Source: Pseudomonas sp. GM74 (GTDB lineage Bacteria > Pseudomonadota > Gammaproteobacteria > Pseudomonadales > Pseudomonadaceae). From it: a stretch of DNA of 64,000 nucleotides. The notes beneath the pieces were generated by a model, which ran no database searches, was not told where the DNA came from, and saw only the letters and a list, made by a program, of their open reading frames with translations. Position numbers and translations under genes: made by a program. Where the stretch lies: NCBI RefSeq assembly GCF_000282455.1, contig NZ_AKJG01000073.1, positions 21,178-85,177 on the forward strand, written 5' to 3'. Numbering within the stretch: position 1 is the stretch's first letter; every line of letters starts with the position of its first letter. Positions 1-8,316 of this stretch are shown one piece after another.

Positions 1-177
1 CGCAATTATATGGAACAGGTGATTCTCGAATAAAAGCGTGGGGTCCTGAAAAAAGTACAAGTAGCCAATCAGATAGGCCGGAACAAACGCAAATCCTGTG
101 AGCAGCAAGCAGGCGTAAACCTTGACCATGAGGCGAACGGCTTCAGGTGGCTCGTCGGTGGCGATGAGATTGCTCAT
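1..177 (-). CDS. N-terminal part of an unidentified membrane protein (cut by window edge)
   Basis: Reading the minus strand from an ATG at 177 gives 59 open codons that run off the window. The peptide begins MSNLIATDEPPEAVRLM and then has a long hydrophobic stretch (about residues 19-44, with LLLTGFAFVPAYLIGYLYFF), so it looks like a membrane protein with a short cytoplasmic N-terminus. A strong ribosome site GGAGGG lies about 4 bases before the ATG, which supports the start. The visible part carries no diagnostic motif and I do not recognise the family. It could be the first membrane segment of a sensor or of a small inner-membrane protein. Confidence 0.6.
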   Translation of the reverse strand, partial: MSNLIATDEPPEAVRLMVKVYACLLLTGFAFVPAYLIGYLYFFQDPTLLFENHLFHIIA

Positions 178-204
178 GGTTCCCTCCAGTCTTGAATCCA
201 TACA

Positions 205-227
205 GCCAACACCGGCCCGGTGTTGGC
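205..227. repeat. Perfect inverted repeat (10-bp arms, 3-base loop)
   Basis: GCCAACACCG and CGGTGTTGGC flank a three-base loop in the gap between the alpha/beta hydrolase gene and the cut membrane-protein gene, both on the minus strand. No T-run follows on either strand, so it is a weak terminator candidate. An operator or mRNA-stabilising hairpin is equally possible. Confidence 0.5.
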
Positions 228-311
228 GCCGCCTGCATGCCAACGGTCACTTGCATCACCAGGCAAATACGGGATGGACCGTTCTATGGCATTTCAATTA
301 TGGATAAAAAT

Positions 312-1283
312 TTAGCCTTCAGATGAGAGTTTTTTCAGGAAGTCCAGTAGCAGCTCATTGACCTCTGTCGCGCGCTCTTGCTGTATCCAGTGACCGGCAC
401 CTTCGAGGATATGACAGCCGCGCAGTTCCGGCAGTGTCTGCGTGAAGGCTTCGATCTGCCGCGGGGAGCTCGGAAACTTCAGCACGCCGTCGCGGCTCCC
501 GGCAATGAACATCGACGGCTGCAGGATTTTGCAACCGCGCCAAGGTGCCAGCAGTGCCCATGAGCGCGTCATGTTGCGGTACCAGTTCAAGCCGCCGCGA
601 AATCCGCTGCGGGTGAATTCGTGGGTGTAGTAGGCAATATCCTCGAGGCTTAGCCAGTCCGGCAGGTTTTCGGGCTCGATCATCGCGCCCAGGAAGCCCT
701 GGCCCGGCTGCAGTTGGCCGAACACCGGCCAATCGGGTCCGTCACCCGAGGCACTGAAGTAGATGCGCCGGATCGACGACTCGACGTCCCTTTCCAGCTC
801 GGCCTCGGCCACGCCAGGCGTCTGGAAATACTGGATGTAGAAGTCGCTGATACCCAGCGAGGCAAGCGCGCTCAGGAGCTCCACGCGCCCCGGTGGCGAG
901 AAGGGAACGCTCATGCCGACCACTGCGCGGAACAGATCGGGCCGCATCAATGCTGCGCTCCAGGCCACCTGCGCGCCCCAATCATGGCCGACGATCACGG
1001 CTTGCTGTTCGCCGAGTGCGTTGACCAGCTCGACCATGTCGCCTACCAGGTGGAGCGTGGTGTAGGCGTCGGGTTCGGCCGGCGCATCTGTGCCGCCATA
1101 GCCGCGCATGTCGGGCGCTACCGCTCTGTAGCCAGCGGCCGCCAGCGCAGCAAGCTGGTTGCGCCACGAGTACCACAGCTCCGGAAAGCCGTGGCATAGC
1201 AAGACCAGCGGGCCGCAACCTTGCGTTGCTATCTGCATGCGGATGCCATTGATGTCGAGCAGCTCGAGGTGTGGCTCGTTCAT
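312..1283 (-). CDS. Alpha/beta hydrolase, epoxide-hydrolase type
   Basis: 323 residues with the alpha/beta-hydrolase fold of the soluble epoxide hydrolase/haloalkane dehalogenase group. HGFPE (about residue 31) forms the oxyanion-hole region. GHDWGAQ (about 99-105) carries the nucleophilic aspartate where esterases have serine. AGSRDG (about 262) supplies the acid, and GAGHWIQQE (about 296) the catalytic histidine. Asp-Trp in the nucleophile elbow and tyrosines in the cap favour epoxide hydrolase over lipase. There is no signal peptide, so it should be cytoplasmic. Start at 1283 (MNEPHLELL). It lies directly downstream of, and on the same strand as, the flavoprotein at 1300-2712 with a gap of only 16 bases. 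The two are probably co-transcribed, and one could imagine an oxygenase/epoxide hydrolase pair, but that is inference. Confidence 0.85.
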   Translation of the reverse strand: MNEPHLELLDINGIRMQIATQGCGPLVLLCHGFPELWYSWRNQLAALAAAGYRAVAPDMRGYGGTDAPAEPDAYTTLHLVGDMVELVNALGEQQAVIVGHDWGAQVAWSAALMRPDLFRAVVGMSVPFSPPGRVELLSALASLGISDFYIQYFQTPGVAEAELERDVESSIRRIYFSASGDGPDWPVFGQLQPGQGFLGAMIEPENLPDWLSLEDIAYYTHEFTRSGFRGGLNWYRNMTRSWALLAPWRGCKILQPSMFIAGSRDGVLKFPSSPRQIEAFTQTLPELRGCHILEGAGHWIQQERATEVNELLLDFLKKLSSEG

Positions 1284-1299
1284 ATGCGCTTCCTGCGTT

Positions 1300-2712
1300 T
1301 CAAGCGATGGACTCCAGCAACCGTGGCAGACTCGCCAAAGCCTGCTGTCTGCTGACAGAGAGTCGATGCAGCTGTGCCAGTTTTTCGGTGTCGGTTTCTT
1401 GCAAACCCCTGACCACCGACGTCATAAAGTACAAACGCGACTGCCTGGTCCAGCGGGACAAGCCTTCATGCTCTCCCCAGCGTTGTTGGTTACCCAGGTA
1501 GACTGCCCAGATTCTGATCCAGTCCGTGGGGACGTGAGGCGGGGGGACCATTGTGCAAAACGCGTTCATTTGTGCTTGATCGTTCAGGTGGCTTTCCACA
1601 TAGGCGATCAAGGCCGCGCTGAACACGGGTTGGCAGCCGCTTACCATCAACAGGTTGATCTTGCTGCCGTCGAACACCTTCATTTCAGGGAGTGTCGGGA
1701 TGGCACTGGCGCTGCAATCAATGTGCAGAGCATTTGGGCTCGTGGCGATGCAGCCCTGTTCGAGTACGATGCGCGATGGCTCGATAACGCGCACCCGCCC
1801 CAGGCGCACAATGTTGTCGATGCGTCGAAGCTCGCGTAATTCCGCTTGAGTGACGGTGGCGCAGCGGTAAGCAGTGGGTTCGACGGACGTATCTATGCGC
1901 AAGAGCTGGCCTGCCGCCTCAAGCCTGGAGAACAGGTCCGGGATCGAGTCCGCGGCTGCGATGGCCTCGAACTGTGCAGTGAGGCCGCCGATTGTTCGTT
2001 CGAAGCTGTCAAGGCCCGGTTGCATGTTGGCCCGGTCGATCAACCACGGATCGTTCGGGATGATCCAGCAGATTGTTGCGGGCGCAACACCGTTTTGCAG
2101 CAACCACAGGCAAGCGTCGATCCCGGTCTTGCCCGAGCCTACCACTACGTAGCTGGAGTATGGGTGCCGGATTTTCGGCAAATCGTTCAGTGGCACGCAT
2201 TGCACGCCGGGTTCCACCCTGTACCTGGGCGGGTGGGTCGAGGGCACAGCCGTCTGGGCATGGGTGGCGTCCACCACCTTTTTGTACACCCGGACCTGAT
2301 GGTTTTCGCCGCTGACGAGCGAGGTAAACCGGTGGTCGTCAATGCGGTCGCCGGTGTAGTTGCACATGGGGAAGTAGCGGACTCGACCTGACGGCAGAAA
2401 CTGCTGATTCATCACCTGGTCGAAGTAGCTCACCACCTCGGCGCCGGAGGCCAGCTCATACAGGCCCTCGTTCAGCGCCGTCGTGTCTTTCGTTCCACTG
2501 CCCAGTTCCCGGGAGTTGACGCCATAGCAGGTCGAGGGCTGGTGCAACCGTACGAACGGGTAGGCATCATTCCAGTGCCCGCCAGGTCGTTCGTGTCGAT
2601 CCACCATCACGATGCGTGCATTCGTTTCCTTGAGTAGCGTATCGACGAAAGCCATGGCCGTCGCGCCAGCCCCGATGATCAGGTAGTCGGTTTCGATCGG
2701 ATTTTCGTCCAT
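1300..2712 (-). CDS. FAD/NAD(P)-binding oxidoreductase (flavin monooxygenase-like)
   Basis: 470 residues. The N-terminus has an FAD-binding Rossmann motif (GAGATAMAF, about residue 13), followed by RPGGHWNDAYPFVRLHQPS, typical of flavin-containing/Baeyer-Villiger-like monooxygenases. A second dinucleotide motif VVVGSGKTGIDA (about residue 190) should bind NAD(P)H. I chose the ATG at 2712 because AGGAAGG sits about 7 bases upstream and the Rossmann strand follows within ten residues. The same frame stays open 22 codons further upstream without a better ribosome site. No signal peptide. The substrate cannot be told. The co-directional epoxide-hydrolase-like gene downstream suggests a shared catabolic or biosynthetic role. 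Confidence 0.75.
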   Translation of the reverse strand: MDENPIETDYLIIGAGATAMAFVDTLLKETNARIVMVDRHERPGGHWNDAYPFVRLHQPSTCYGVNSRELGSGTKDTTALNEGLYELASGAEVVSYFDQVMNQQFLPSGRVRYFPMCNYTGDRIDDHRFTSLVSGENHQVRVYKKVVDATHAQTAVPSTHPPRYRVEPGVQCVPLNDLPKIRHPYSSYVVVGSGKTGIDACLWLLQNGVAPATICWIIPNDPWLIDRANMQPGLDSFERTIGGLTAQFEAIAAADSIPDLFSRLEAAGQLLRIDTSVEPTAYRCATVTQAELRELRRIDNIVRLGRVRVIEPSRIVLEQGCIATSPNALHIDCSASAIPTLPEMKVFDGSKINLLMVSGCQPVFSAALIAYVESHLNDQAQMNAFCTMVPPPHVPTDWIRIWAVYLGNQQRWGEHEGLSRWTRQSRLYFMTSVVRGLQETDTEKLAQLHRLSVSRQQALASLPRLLESIA

Positions 2713-2926
2713 ATGGTTGCACCTTCCTGAAGGTAGCCCCCTCAACCTCCGTAGATTAGCCATCTGTGTCGCGCGCAATAGAACGAATGCTCCTCACCCT
2801 CATAACCAATGGAATTAATGGCCGCAGCCTGAATGTCCATGCGAAAGCGCCGTTTGCGCGAAGAAACATCCAGCTACGCGGCCTGGATTTCAGTTAACCG
2901 CAAGTCAATGAACGCGTGGTAGAAAG

Positions 2927-3145
2927 TCAAGCTTTCAACAGAGTATCCGCGACTATTCCTGAAAAAGTCGTCTCTACCGGCCCTGTGAGAAAGACTGATC
3001 CCGCGCCATCCCATTGAACCGTTACAACTGCGCCGTCACATTCAACATCAACGCAATTGTCTAACAAACCACGACGAATTCCGTTGCCGGAGTTGGTGGT
3101 CGAGACTGACAGCGTGATTTCACTGTGGGATTGATCCCGTCATCC
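2927..3145 (-). pseudogene. Remnant of the C-terminal end of a diaminopimelate-epimerase-like gene
   Basis: The minus strand holds an open frame with no start codon that ends at a TGA (2929-2927). It translates to NSGNGIRRGLLDNCVDVEC and on through VTVQWDGAGSVFLTGPVE. This resembles the last third of DapF, where a GxGxxA region is followed by a WDGxGxxxxLTGPxxxVFxG ending. The usual ACGSGAC active-site segment is absent, apparently lost in a small internal deletion, and everything upstream is missing. It is therefore a decayed fragment and not a working epimerase. The family call is from my own recognition of the ending and should be checked by alignment. Confidence 0.5.
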
Positions 3146-3170
3146 AGCCCGCCGCATGCGGGCTTTTTCT
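3146..3170 (+). terminator. Intrinsic terminator upstream of the phage-gene remnant
   Basis: AGCCCGC, a five-base loop, GCGGGCT, then TTTTCT. It sits 16 bases before the gpD-like start codon. It probably ended a lost upstream phage tail gene. Confidence 0.6.
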
Positions 3171-3186
3171 TGCCTGGAGTACCACG

Positions 3187-3612
3187 ATGCAACCGCTGTT
3201 TCGTATCGTCGCCGACGGCGCCGACCTGACCCGCATGGGCCGCTACGCCGTGGACGATGTCGCCATCTCTGGCCCACCGGACACGCTGGTGATCAGCGGC
3301 AAGGCGAGCGACATGCGTGGCAGCGGCAAAACCACGCGCAGCGGCAGTTGGGAGGATGTCAGCCTGGCGCAGATCGTCGGTGACGTGGCGGCCCGCAATG
3401 GCTGGCAGCCGTCATGCCCAGTCGACACCCGGGTGCCGCGCATGGACCAGCTCAATGAATCCGACTTCAACTTCATCACCCGGGTGGCCAAAAAGCACGA
3501 CTGCACGGCCAAGCTGCTGGTCTTGCCGCGACAGGGAGGGCAGAGCGCGAGTGGCAAGGCCTCGATGGTGAACACCTGGTGTTCACCCTGTGCTGTGTTG
3601 ATCAAAAGTTGA
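3187..3612 (+). pseudogene. Truncated phage late-control protein D (gpD-type tail gene) remnant
   Basis: The frame starts with MQPLFRIVADGADLTRM, the usual N-terminus of P2 gpD/late control D proteins, which build the tail hub of Myoviridae and R-type tailocins. It then jumps to ISGPPDTLVISGKASDMRGS and continues with GSWEDVSLAQIVGDVAARNG, PRMDQLNESDFNFITRVAKK and VLPRQGGQSASGK, all typical of the middle of the family. Intact members are around 330-350 residues. Here an internal part (roughly residues 20-80) is missing, and after about residue 122 the reading frame drifts into a non-family tail and stops. TGGAG lies about 10 bases before the ATG. No other tail gene is nearby, so this is a scar of a lost prophage or tailocin. 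Confidence 0.8.
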
Positions 3613-3653
3613 GCAGAAGCAGTTGAACATCCAGGTCAGTTTTTAGTCGGCAA

Positions 3654-3680
3654 AAAAGCCTTTATTGGGGAGGCTTTTCT
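3654..3680 (+). terminator. Probable intrinsic terminator
   Basis: AAAAGCCT, a nine-base loop, then AGGCTTTTCTT, located 41 bases after the end of the gpD remnant. Confidence 0.55.
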
Positions 3681-3936
3681 TCAGTGGCAACAGCCAAAGC
3701 ATCATATGTTCACTATTGCTCGTCATAATGACCAATAACTCGTCAAATCAACGCATTCTGCGTCTTATTGTCGTACACGATTGCCTCTAGACTCCTCTCC
3801 CCGGGAGCTCTAGCTCCTTGTTCGCTTCGCCAAGAGCGCGAGCTTTTGGGTATTGCTTTTTCCAAAGTGAAATATGAGCTCCATAGCCGTGCTCATGTGC
3901 CACAAGCGCTTATTTTGGTCCTTAGGAATAAAAACA

Positions 3937-4719
3937 ATGAAAAAAACATTTCTGACCTTTTCTGCATTGGCTTTGTGTGTGGCTGCCGGTTCTGCGCTGG
4001 CGAAGGAGTACAAGGAGTTGCGTTTTGGCGTCGACCCCTCTTATGCGCCGTTCGAATCCAAGGCTGCCGATGGCAGCCTGGTGGGCTTCGATATCGACTT
4101 GGGCAACGCGATCTGCGCTGAGCTGAAGGTCAAGTGCAAGTGGGTCGAAAGCGACTTCGACGGCATGATTCCCGGCCTCAAGGCCAACAAGTTCGACGGC
4201 GTGATCTCCTCCATGACCGTTACCCCGGCGCGTGAGAAGGTCATCGACTTCTCGAGCGAGCTGTTCTCTGGCCCGACCGCGCTGGTATTCAGGAAAGGCG
4301 CGGCCTTCGGCACCGATCCGGCCTCCCTCAAGGGCAAGAAAGTCGGCTACGAGCAAGGCACCATCCAGGAAGCCTACGCCAAGGCGGTGTTGGACAAGGC
4401 AGGCGTAGAGACCCAGGCCTACGCCAACCAGGACCAGGTGTACGCTGACCTGATCTCCGGACGCCTCGATGCCTCGATCCAGGACATGCTGCAAGCCGAA
4501 CTGGGCTTCCTGAAGTCGCCACCAGGCGCCGACTTCCAAGTCGGCGAGCCGGTCGAAAACCCGCTACTGCCAGCCAAAACCGCCGTGGGCCTGACCAAAG
4601 GCAACGCCGAGCTCCAGGCCTTGCTGAACAAAGGCATCAAGGCGCTGCACGACAATGGCACCTATGCGGCCGTCCAGCAGAAGCACTTTGGCGATCTGAA
4701 TCTCTACAGCGGCAAATAA
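3937..4719 (+). CDS. ABC transporter substrate-binding protein, basic amino acid (HisJ/ArgT/AotJ) type
   Basis: 260 residues with a Sec signal peptide (MKKTFLTFSALALCVAAGSALA, cut after ALA). The mature part has the family landmarks: FGVDPSYAPFESK, GFDIDLGNAICAE, SDFDGMIPGLKANKFDGVIS and the VTPAREKVIDFS segment. This is a periplasmic solute-binding protein of the polar amino acid family (bacterial SBP family 3), closest in pattern to lysine/arginine/ornithine, histidine or octopine/nopaline binders. Start at 3937 because AGGAA lies 8 bases upstream and the signal peptide begins there. The frame extends upstream to 3874 but without a signal-like sequence. It is the first gene of a four-gene importer. 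A terminator-like hairpin after it probably raises its expression over the membrane genes. Confidence 0.9.
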   Translation: MKKTFLTFSALALCVAAGSALAKEYKELRFGVDPSYAPFESKAADGSLVGFDIDLGNAICAELKVKCKWVESDFDGMIPGLKANKFDGVISSMTVTPAREKVIDFSSELFSGPTALVFRKGAAFGTDPASLKGKKVGYEQGTIQEAYAKAVLDKAGVETQAYANQDQVYADLISGRLDASIQDMLQAELGFLKSPPGADFQVGEPVENPLLPAKTAVGLTKGNAELQALLNKGIKALHDNGTYAAVQQKHFGDLNLYSGK

Positions 4720-4720
4720 T

Positions 4721-4754
4721 GACCCTGCGCCCATTTGCGGATGGGTCCTTTTTT
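4721..4754 (+). terminator. Terminator/attenuator-like hairpin between binding protein and permease genes
   Basis: GACCC pairs with GGGTC around an imperfect inner stem, followed by CTTTTTTG. Such partial terminators are common after the binding-protein gene of ABC importers. Confidence 0.5.
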
Positions 4755-4774
4755 GATTGACGTAGGGCTGCCCA

Positions 4775-5503
4775 ATGCTAGAAAACCTGTTGACGATTCT
4801 GGGGCTGTCAGGCTTCAGCCTCAAGGGCTTCGGCCCGCTGCTGCTGCAAGGCTCATGGATGACTGTCAAATTATCCATTCTGTGCTTGCTGGTAAGCGTT
4901 GGCCTGGGCCTGATCGGCGCCAGTGCCAAGCTTTCAAGATCGGCACTGCTACGCGTCCCTGCGCAGGCCTACACCACGCTGATCCGCGGAGTGCCGGACC
5001 TGGTGCTGATGCTGCTGATTTTCTACAGCCTGCAAACCTGGCTGACCTCGTTCACCGATTTCATGGAATGGGAATACATCGAGATCAATCCCTTCAGTGC
5101 CGGGGTCATTACCCTGGGCTTCATCTACGGGGCGTATTTCACTGAAACCTTCCGCGGCGCCATCCTCGCCGTACCGCGAGGGCAGATGGAAGCGGCTACG
5201 GCCTACGGCCTGACCCGAGCCCAGCGCTTTCGCTTAGTGGTGTTCCCGCAAATGATGCGCTTTGCCCTGCCGGGCATCGGTAATAACTGGATGGTGATCC
5301 TCAAGGCCACCGCGCTGGTGTCGATCATTGGCCTGGCCGATCTGGTCAAGGTGGCCCAGGACGCGGGCAAGAGCTCCTATCAGCTGTTCTTCTTCCTTCT
5401 GCTGGCCGCCCTGATCTATCTGGTGATCACCACCGTTTCGAACTACGTCTTGCGCCGGATGGAAATCTTCTACGCCGCAGGCACCCGGGAGGCCGTGCGA
5501 TGA
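4775..5503 (+). CDS. Polar amino acid ABC transporter permease (HisQ type)
   Basis: 242 residues, inner-membrane permease of the His/Glu/Gln/Arg/opine importer family. Several hydrophobic segments are visible, with the conserved cytoplasmic EAA loop at about residues 134-155 (MEAATAYGLTRAQRFRLVVF), which docks on the ATPase. TLIRGVPDLVLMLLIFY is the characteristic RGxP segment. The gene follows the binding protein by 55 bases and overlaps the second permease by four bases (ATGA), which indicates translational coupling. It should form a heterodimer with the next gene product. Confidence 0.9.
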   Translation: MLENLLTILGLSGFSLKGFGPLLLQGSWMTVKLSILCLLVSVGLGLIGASAKLSRSALLRVPAQAYTTLIRGVPDLVLMLLIFYSLQTWLTSFTDFMEWEYIEINPFSAGVITLGFIYGAYFTETFRGAILAVPRGQMEAATAYGLTRAQRFRLVVFPQMMRFALPGIGNNWMVILKATALVSIIGLADLVKVAQDAGKSSYQLFFFLLLAALIYLVITTVSNYVLRRMEIFYAAGTREAVR

Positions 5504-6210
5504 TCGAGCTACTGCAGGAATACTGGAAACCTTTCCTGTTCCAGGACGGCAATCACATCACCGGGCTGGCCATGACCCTCTGGCTGCTCAGCGCCTCGAT
5601 CTTCTTCGGCTTCGTGATGTCGATCCCGCTGTCGATTGCCCGGGTCTCAACCAATGTCTGGGTGCGCTGGCCGGTGCAGTTCTACACCTACCTGTTCCGC
5701 GGCACACCGCTGTATATCCAGTTGCTGATTTGCTACACCGGCATTTACAGCCTGGCCGCCGTGCGCGCTCAGCCAGTACTGGATGCGTTCTTTCGCGATG
5801 CGATGAACTGCACCATCCTGGCCTTCGCCCTGAACACCTGCGCCTACACCACGGAGATCTTCGCCGGGGCCATTCGCAGCATGAACCACGGCGAAGTCGA
5901 GGCCGCCAAGGCTTACGGCCTGACCGGCTGGAAGCTGTATGCCTACGTGATCATGCCATCGGCCCTGCGTCGTTCGCTGCCTTACTACAGCAACGAAGTG
6001 ATTCTGATGCTGCACTCAACCACCGTGGCCTTCACCGCGACCATCCCGGACATCCTGAAAGTCGCACGGGACGCCAACTCGGCGACCTTCCTGACCTTCC
6101 AGTCCTTCGGCATCGCCGCGTTGATCTACCTGGCAGTCACTTTCTCTCTGGTCGGCCTGTTCCGCCTGGCTGAACGCCGCTGGTTGTCTTTCCTCGGCCC
6201 GGCTCACTAA
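5500..6210 (+). CDS. Polar amino acid ABC transporter permease (HisM type)
   Basis: 236 residues, the second inner-membrane permease of the importer. It shows the RGTPLYIQLL segment (about residue 67) and the EAA loop VEAAKAYGLTGWKLYAYVI (about 133-151). It starts within the stop of the HisQ-type gene, so both should be made in equal amounts. The ATPase gene begins 16 bases further on. The length and hydrophobic pattern match HisM/AotM. Confidence 0.9.
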   Translation: MIELLQEYWKPFLFQDGNHITGLAMTLWLLSASIFFGFVMSIPLSIARVSTNVWVRWPVQFYTYLFRGTPLYIQLLICYTGIYSLAAVRAQPVLDAFFRDAMNCTILAFALNTCAYTTEIFAGAIRSMNHGEVEAAKAYGLTGWKLYAYVIMPSALRRSLPYYSNEVILMLHSTTVAFTATIPDILKVARDANSATFLTFQSFGIAALIYLAVTFSLVGLFRLAERRWLSFLGPAH

Positions 6211-6226
6211 TTCAGGATGCTTGTTC

Positions 6227-6991
6227 ATGTACAAACTGACCGTTGAAAACCTGCACAAAAGCTACGGCAACCATGAAGTCCTCAAGGGCGTCTCGCTAAA
6301 CGCCAAGACCGGCGACGTCATCAGCCTGATCGGCGCCAGTGGTTCCGGCAAGAGCACCTTTCTGCGTTGCATCAACTTCCTGGAAACGCCCAACGACGGC
6401 GCCATGAGCCTGGATAACCAGCCGATTCAAATGGTTCATGACCGCCACGGCATGCGTGTGGCCGACGCCAATGAACTGCAACGCATCCGTACTCGCCTGG
6501 CGATGGTGTTCCAGCACTTCAACCTGTGGAGCCACATGACGGTGCTGGAAAACATCACCATGGCGCCACGCCGGGTGCTGGGCGTCAGCAAGAAGGATGC
6601 AGACGAGCGCGCCCGGCGTTACCTGGACAAGGTGGGCCTGCCGTCGCGGGTGGCCGACCAATACCCGGCGTTCCTCTCGGGTGGCCAGCAACAGCGGGTC
6701 GCCATTGCCCGTGCCCTGAGCATGGAGCCGGAGATCATGCTATTCGACGAGCCGACTTCGGCCCTGGACCCGGAACTGGTGGGCGAAGTGCTCAAGGTGA
6801 TCCAGGGCCTGGCCGAAGAAGGCCGCACCATGATCATGGTGACCCACGAAATGAGCTTTGCGCGCAAAGTGTCGAACCAGGTGCTGTTCCTGCATCAGGG
6901 GCGGGTCGAAGAACAGGGGGCGCCCGAGGACGTATTGGGCAACCCCAAAAGCGAGCGTCTGCAGCAGTTCCTCAGCGGCAACCTGAAATAA
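6227..6991 (+). CDS. Polar amino acid ABC transporter ATP-binding protein (HisP type)
   Basis: 254 residues. Walker A is GASGSGKST (about residue 36), followed by the Q-loop in MVFQHFNLWSHMT, the signature LSGGQQQR (about 154), Walker B IMLFDEPTSALDPE and the switch histidine in VTHEMSFA. LWSHMT after the Q-loop glutamine and the DRHGMRVAD insert are typical of the HisP/AotP group for basic amino acids or opines. I take the ATG at 6227, with CAGGA 9 bases upstream, and not the in-frame TTG at 6221. It energises the import of the ligand bound by the 3937-4719 product. Confidence 0.92.
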   Translation: MYKLTVENLHKSYGNHEVLKGVSLNAKTGDVISLIGASGSGKSTFLRCINFLETPNDGAMSLDNQPIQMVHDRHGMRVADANELQRIRTRLAMVFQHFNLWSHMTVLENITMAPRRVLGVSKKDADERARRYLDKVGLPSRVADQYPAFLSGGQQQRVAIARALSMEPEIMLFDEPTSALDPELVGEVLKVIQGLAEEGRTMIMVTHEMSFARKVSNQVLFLHQGRVEEQGAPEDVLGNPKSERLQQFLSGNLK

Positions 6992-7332
6992 GGGGCGCTA
7001 TTGGCACAACTCACCATTTGAATGCTTTGAGGAAGCGTGGGTCACCGCTCCTCAAGAGTCTTGATTCAGGTTGACTGACTTCCTCAGGGCGTGAAGCGGA
7101 TGGTCGCAACAGGTGGTTTTCATTGATTTTGAACAGCAGTGAAGGGAGCAGATCAGAATTTGGCATCGCGAATCCTCAGTGGAGTTTTCAGCGTAGCAGC
7201 AGGATTTCTCGGATGGAGATCGGGGGGGGGGGCAAGATGCGGGAGGGCGGGGAAAACGGGATAGTTTTGTAACGACACCCTAAAAGTTTTGTAACGCTTT
7301 GGGTGTGGTCGGATTTTGGCTAAACCCCAGAA
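6992..7332. other. Gene-free stretch before tRNA-Ser, with a tandem direct repeat
   Basis: I see no supportable gene here. A 12-base repeat AGTTTTGTAACG occurs at 7263-7274 and again at 7285-7296 (22-base period). An 11-base G-run lies at 7222-7232. The position just 3' of a tRNA gene is a common integration neighbourhood, but no integrase gene or clear attachment copy is present. Confidence 0.4.
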
Positions 7333-7366
7333 ACGACAAAGCCCTGAATAATCAGGGCTTTGTCGT
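7333..7366 (-). terminator. Terminator of tRNA-Ser
   Basis: A perfect 15-bp inverted repeat, ACGACAAAGCCCTGA and TCAGGGCTTTGTCGT, with an ATAA loop. It begins 7 bases after the encoded CCA end of the tRNA. Confidence 0.8.
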
Positions 7367-7373
7367 ATAAAGA

Positions 7374-7461
7374 TGGCGGAGGCGATGGGATTCGAACTCA
7401 TGGACCTGTTACAGTCGACGGTTTTCAAGACCGTTGCCTTAAACCACTCGGCCACACCTCC
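7374..7461 (-). tRNA. tRNA-Ser (anticodon UGA), CCA encoded
   Basis: The minus strand reads GGAGGTGTGGCCGAGTGG and onward, with acceptor stem GGAGGTG pairing with CGCCTCC. The anticodon stem ACGGT/ACCGT encloses CTTGAAA, giving anticodon TGA. A long variable arm (GACTGTAACAGGTC region) is typical of serine tRNAs, the T-loop is GTTCGAATC, and the terminal CCA is encoded. The length of 88 bases fits a class II tRNA. Confidence 0.95.
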
Positions 7462-7584
7462 GTTTGCGTTGCGGGCGCCATAATACCTGAATGAAACACA
7501 CTGTCAAACTCTCTGCATAGCTAGTTACAGAGCGTCTGTTATGATCTTTGCGACTGAACGTTTCAAACCAACAGGAGTGTCGCC

Positions 7585-8256
7585 ATGCGCGAACAGGATT
7601 ACGCAGTTAATAACAGCGTGCAGGCTGAGCAGCTAGAGGTTAGCCGCGTCCTGCGCAACACATACGGCTTGCTCGCCCTGACCCTCGCATTCAGCGGTGT
7701 GACAGCCTACGTTGCCCAGCAGATGCGTGTTGGCTACCCGAATATCTTCGTGGTGCTGATCGGCTTCTACGGTCTTTTCTTCCTCACCAACAAACTCCGT
7801 GATTCGGCCTGGGGCCTGGTGTCGGCATTTGCCCTGACCGGTTTCATGGGTTTCCTGCTCGGCCCGATCCTCAACCGTTACCTGGGTATGCAGGGCGGCG
7901 CTGAAGTGGTCAGCTCGGCCTTCGCGATGACCGCGCTGGTGTTCGGCGGCCTGTCGGCCTATGTGCTGATTACCCGCAAGGACATGAGCTTCCTCGGCGG
8001 TTTCATTACGGCAGGCTTCTTTGTGCTGCTGGGTGCGACGCTGGCGAGCCTGTTCTTCCAGATCAGCGGTTTGCAACTGGCGATCAGCGCAGGTTTCGTG
8101 CTGTTCTCCTCGGTCTGCATTCTGTTCCAGACCAGCGCCATCATTCACGGCGGCGAGCGCAACTACATCATGGCCACCATCAGCCTGTATGTATCGATCT
8201 ACAACCTGTTCGTCAGCCTGTTGCAGCTGTTCGGCATCATGGGCCGTGATGACTGA
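7585..8256 (+). CDS. Bax inhibitor-1/YccA family inner-membrane protein
   Basis: 223 residues with about seven hydrophobic helices, the Bax-inhibitor-1 (TMBIM/UPF0005) fold. Recognisable stretches are the N-terminal RVLRNTYGLLALTLAFSGV, the central GAEVVSSAFAMTALVFGGLS, and the C-terminal AIIHGGERNYIMATISLYV followed by SIYNLFVSLLQLFG. In proteobacteria YccA modulates FtsH proteolysis of membrane proteins, but the role of this copy is not shown by the sequence. CAGGAG lies 8 bases before the ATG. It is a single-gene unit between tRNA-Ser and a shared bidirectional terminator. Confidence 0.92.
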   Translation: MREQDYAVNNSVQAEQLEVSRVLRNTYGLLALTLAFSGVTAYVAQQMRVGYPNIFVVLIGFYGLFFLTNKLRDSAWGLVSAFALTGFMGFLLGPILNRYLGMQGGAEVVSSAFAMTALVFGGLSAYVLITRKDMSFLGGFITAGFFVLLGATLASLFFQISGLQLAISAGFVLFSSVCILFQTSAIIHGGERNYIMATISLYVSIYNLFVSLLQLFGIMGRDD

Positions 8257-8272
8257 TCGTCGGCCTTGAAGT

Positions 8273-8298
8273 AAAAAACCCGCTCAGGCGGGTTTTTT
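8273..8298. terminator. Bidirectional intrinsic terminator
   Basis: AAAAAACCCGC, a TCAG loop, then GCGGGTTTTTT. It serves the convergent yccA-like gene and the YceK-type lipoprotein gene. Confidence 0.9.
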
Positions 8299-8316
8299 AT
8301 TGCCTGGAAACCAGGG

